From contig NZ_CP079107.1 of the NCBI RefSeq assembly GCF_019285735.1, positions 2,356,001 through 2,420,000 on the forward strand: a stretch of DNA of 64,000 bases, in the 5' to 3' direction. Below, in pieces: positions 62,257 through 64,000 of the stretch. Position 1 is the first letter of the stretch. Each line of letters opens with the position of its first letter. A program made the position numbers and the translations under genes. The notes beneath the pieces are model-generated. The model was not told the origin of the DNA, ran no database searches, and was given only the letters and a program-made list of their open reading frames with translations. This stretch comes from Paeniglutamicibacter sp. Y32M11. GTDB lineage: Bacteria; Actinomycetota; Actinomycetes; Actinomycetales; Micrococcaceae.

Positions 62257-63852
62257 TTAGTCCTCGAGGTTGATTTCGCGGGCGACGGTGGCGCCAATAG
62301 CTGCACGCACGATGTCTAGGACACCCGCGGGCAGTGCCGAATCGACGGCCAGCACGGCAAAGGCTTCGCCACGCTCTTCCTTGCGGGCTACCTGCATCCC
62401 ACCGATGTTCACGCCCTGCTCACCCAGCACGTTACCCAAGGTGCCGATGACACCCGGGCGGTCGGCATAACGAAGCACAATCATGTGATCCGTCAGCGGA
62501 ATCTCAATCTCATAGCCATTGATGCCAACGAGCTTTTCGATCTGCTTCGGACCGGTCAGCGTGCCCGCAACTGCCAGCTGAGTGCCTTCTGTAGATGCAC
62601 CCTTGACCGTGAGCAAGTTGCGGTATTCTGGCGAATCCGGCGTGGTGACCAGTCGAGTGGTAACCCCGCGCTGCTCGGCCAGCACTGGAGCGTTAACGTA
62701 GGACACCTGATCAGAAACGACATCCATGAAGACACCCTTAAGAGCCGAAAGCTCGAGAGCCTTCACGTCCAAGGAAGCAATTTCTCCGGCAACTACAACA
62801 TCGATGTTGGTTAGGGAGCCAACGGTCAGTGCGTTGAACACACGACCCAGTTTTTCGATCAATGGAATACCCGGGCGAACGTTTTCGTCGATGATGCCGC
62901 CGGCAACGTTGACTGCATCGGGAACAAGTTCGCCGGCCAGTGCCAAACGAACGGATTTGGCCACCGAAACGCCGGCCTTTTCCTGTGCTTCCTCGGTTGA
63001 GGCACCCAGGTGCGGGGTGACAGTTACGTTTTCAAATTCGAAGAAGGGAAGATCGGTGCTCGGCTCCTTGACGAAGACGTCAATTCCGGCGCCGGCGATT
63101 TCTTCGTTTTTCAGCGCCGTGTATAGGTCATCCTGATCAACCAATCCGCCACGGGCGACATTGATGACATAAGCGGTGTTCTTCATCTTGGCAAAGGCTT
63201 CCTTGCCAAGCATGCCAATGGTTTCCGGGGTCTTGGGCATGTGGATCGTCACGAAGTCGGATTCGGCCAAGAGCTGATCGAGGTCTACCAGGGTGACACC
63301 AAGCTGCTGTGCGCGCGCCGGGGTGATGTACGGGTCGTAGGCAAGAATCTCCATGCCGAAGCCCTGCAAGCGTGCTGCAACAAGTGCACCGATTCGCCCC
63401 AAACCAATGATGCCGGCCTTCTTTTCGAAGAGCTCGACACCAGTGTAGGAACTACGCTTCCACGCGCCACTCTTCAGTGATGCGTTGGCGGCGGGAATGC
63501 GGCGTGCCAGGGACACAATGTGGCCCACGGTCAGCTCTGCCGCAGAAATGATGTTGGAGGTCGGTGCATTCACGACCATGACACCGGCCTGGGTAGCGGC
63601 CTTGATGTCCACGTTGTCCAAGCCGACTCCGGCACGGGCAATGATCTTCAAGTTCTTTGCTGCTGCGATAGCTTCGGCATCCACCTGAGTGGCAGAGCGT
63701 ACGAGGATCGCATCAACGTCGACAATGGCGGCTAACAGCTGGGAGCGGTCCGCACCGTCGGTCTGGCGAATTTCGAAATCGGGCCCCAGGGCCGCAATGG
63801 TTGCGGGCGAGAGTTCTTCTGCCAAGAGTACGACAGGCTTGTTTACAGACAC
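62257..63852 (-). CDS. serA: D-3-phosphoglycerate dehydrogenase
   Basis: SerA oxidises 3-phosphoglycerate, the first step of serine synthesis. The 531-residue protein has RSATQVDAEAI, GVGLDNVDIKAATQAGV, the NAD loop IIGLGRIGALVAARLQGFG, MPKTPETIGML and VARGGLVDQDDLYTAL with catalytic Arg, Glu and His residues in order. It continues through the long intervening domain into a C-terminal ACT domain (IVLRYADRPGVIGTLGNVL), so it is the long, serine-regulated form known from Mycobacterium. GTG at 63852 has AAAGG upstream. It ends at a long-stem terminator. Confidence 0.95.
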   Translation of the reverse strand: MSVNKPVVLLAEELSPATIAALGPDFEIRQTDGADRSQLLAAIVDVDAILVRSATQVDAEAIAAAKNLKIIARAGVGLDNVDIKAATQAGVMVVNAPTSNIISAAELTVGHIVSLARRIPAANASLKSGAWKRSSYTGVELFEKKAGIIGLGRIGALVAARLQGFGMEILAYDPYITPARAQQLGVTLVDLDQLLAESDFVTIHMPKTPETIGMLGKEAFAKMKNTAYVINVARGGLVDQDDLYTALKNEEIAGAGIDVFVKEPSTDLPFFEFENVTVTPHLGASTEEAQEKAGVSVAKSVRLALAGELVPDAVNVAGGIIDENVRPGIPLIEKLGRVFNALTVGSLTNIDVVVAGEIASLDVKALELSALKGVFMDVVSDQVSYVNAPVLAEQRGVTTRLVTTPDSPEYRNLLTVKGASTEGTQLAVAGTLTGPKQIEKLVGINGYEIEIPLTDHMIVLRYADRPGVIGTLGNVLGEQGVNIGGMQVARKEERGEAFAVLAVDSALPAGVLDIVRAAIGATVAREINLED

Positions 63853-63889
63853 GGGGTGGCACCTTTGCTATTACAGTGGGCTGGATGCA

Positions 63890-63911
63890 TGGCTAAGGAA
63901 CGACTTAGCCA
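63890..63911 (-). promoter_or_regulatory. serA: Hairpin in the serA leader region
   Basis: TGGCTAAG and CTTAGCCA are perfect eight-base inverted halves with a six-base loop, 38 bases upstream of the serA start. It could be an operator or an RNA hairpin. The remaining bases to the window end show no gene. Confidence 0.4.
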
Positions 63912-64000
63912 GAGACCCCAGAATATAACCCAGCCCGGTATATTCCCGGCTCGACTGCGCGATGTTACGAGCCCGAGCACCATTTGTGTGAGCATTTTCA

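Overview
The window is chromosomal DNA from a high-GC Gram-positive bacterium, most likely a member of the Micrococcaceae (Arthrobacter / Glutamicibacter type). The reasons are the leuC-leuD pair divergent from an IclR regulator, recG next to a short DAK2-domain gene and rsmD, paired LCP proteins, a DUF3515 lipoprotein, gltX beside tRNA-Glu and tRNA-Gln genes, and frequent GTG/TTG starts. The genus is an inference.

Region 1 (1-17.2 kb) is a cell-wall glycopolymer (teichoic-acid-like) locus. Three plus-strand genes encode four CDP-glycerol/CDP-ribitol phosphotransferase domains: a tandem double-domain membrane protein cut by the window edge, a single-domain membrane protein, and a TPR-fused cytosolic protein. 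They converge on a Bcs1-like cytidylyltransferase-reductase fusion (CDP-ribitol supply). A minus-strand operon then encodes a TagG/TagH-type exporter, two GT2 glycosyltransferases, a CDP-alcohol phosphatidyltransferase-family enzyme and a TagD-type cytidylyltransferase (CDP-glycerol supply). An LCP ligase and galU lie just upstream. Together these would make, decorate, export and attach a polyol-phosphate wall polymer.

Region 2 (17.2-46.4 kb) is core genome: coaD, an aminotransferase, a spermidine-synthase-like protein, rsmD, recG, a DAK2 protein, a second LCP protein, a DUF3515 lipoprotein, a murA-plsC-gpsA-ddl operon, leuCD with a divergent IclR regulator, thiL with two dynamin-like GTPases, two identical tRNA-Glu genes and a tRNA-Gln next to gltX, an FAH-family hydrolase, galE, ilvE, leuB and a NarL-type two-component system.

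Region 3 (46.4-59.3 kb) is an accessory island with visibly more AT in its right half. It holds three Stealth-type sugar-phosphate transferases (one with a decayed N-terminus, one fused to a GT4 glycosyltransferase), an unrecognised protein translationally coupled to the fusion, a TagE/TarM-like GT4 with a nine-base tandem repeat, a pyruvyltransferase-family protein and an SGNH-like protein. It also carries a decayed IS21-type element and a possible transposase tail. It looks like a second, variable surface-polymer locus that assembles sugar-1-phosphate linkages; this is the most interesting part of the window.

Region 4 (59.3-64 kb) returns to core genes: metG, an NYN-domain protein and serA with a striking long-stem terminator. 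No CRISPR array, rRNA gene or intact mobile element was seen.
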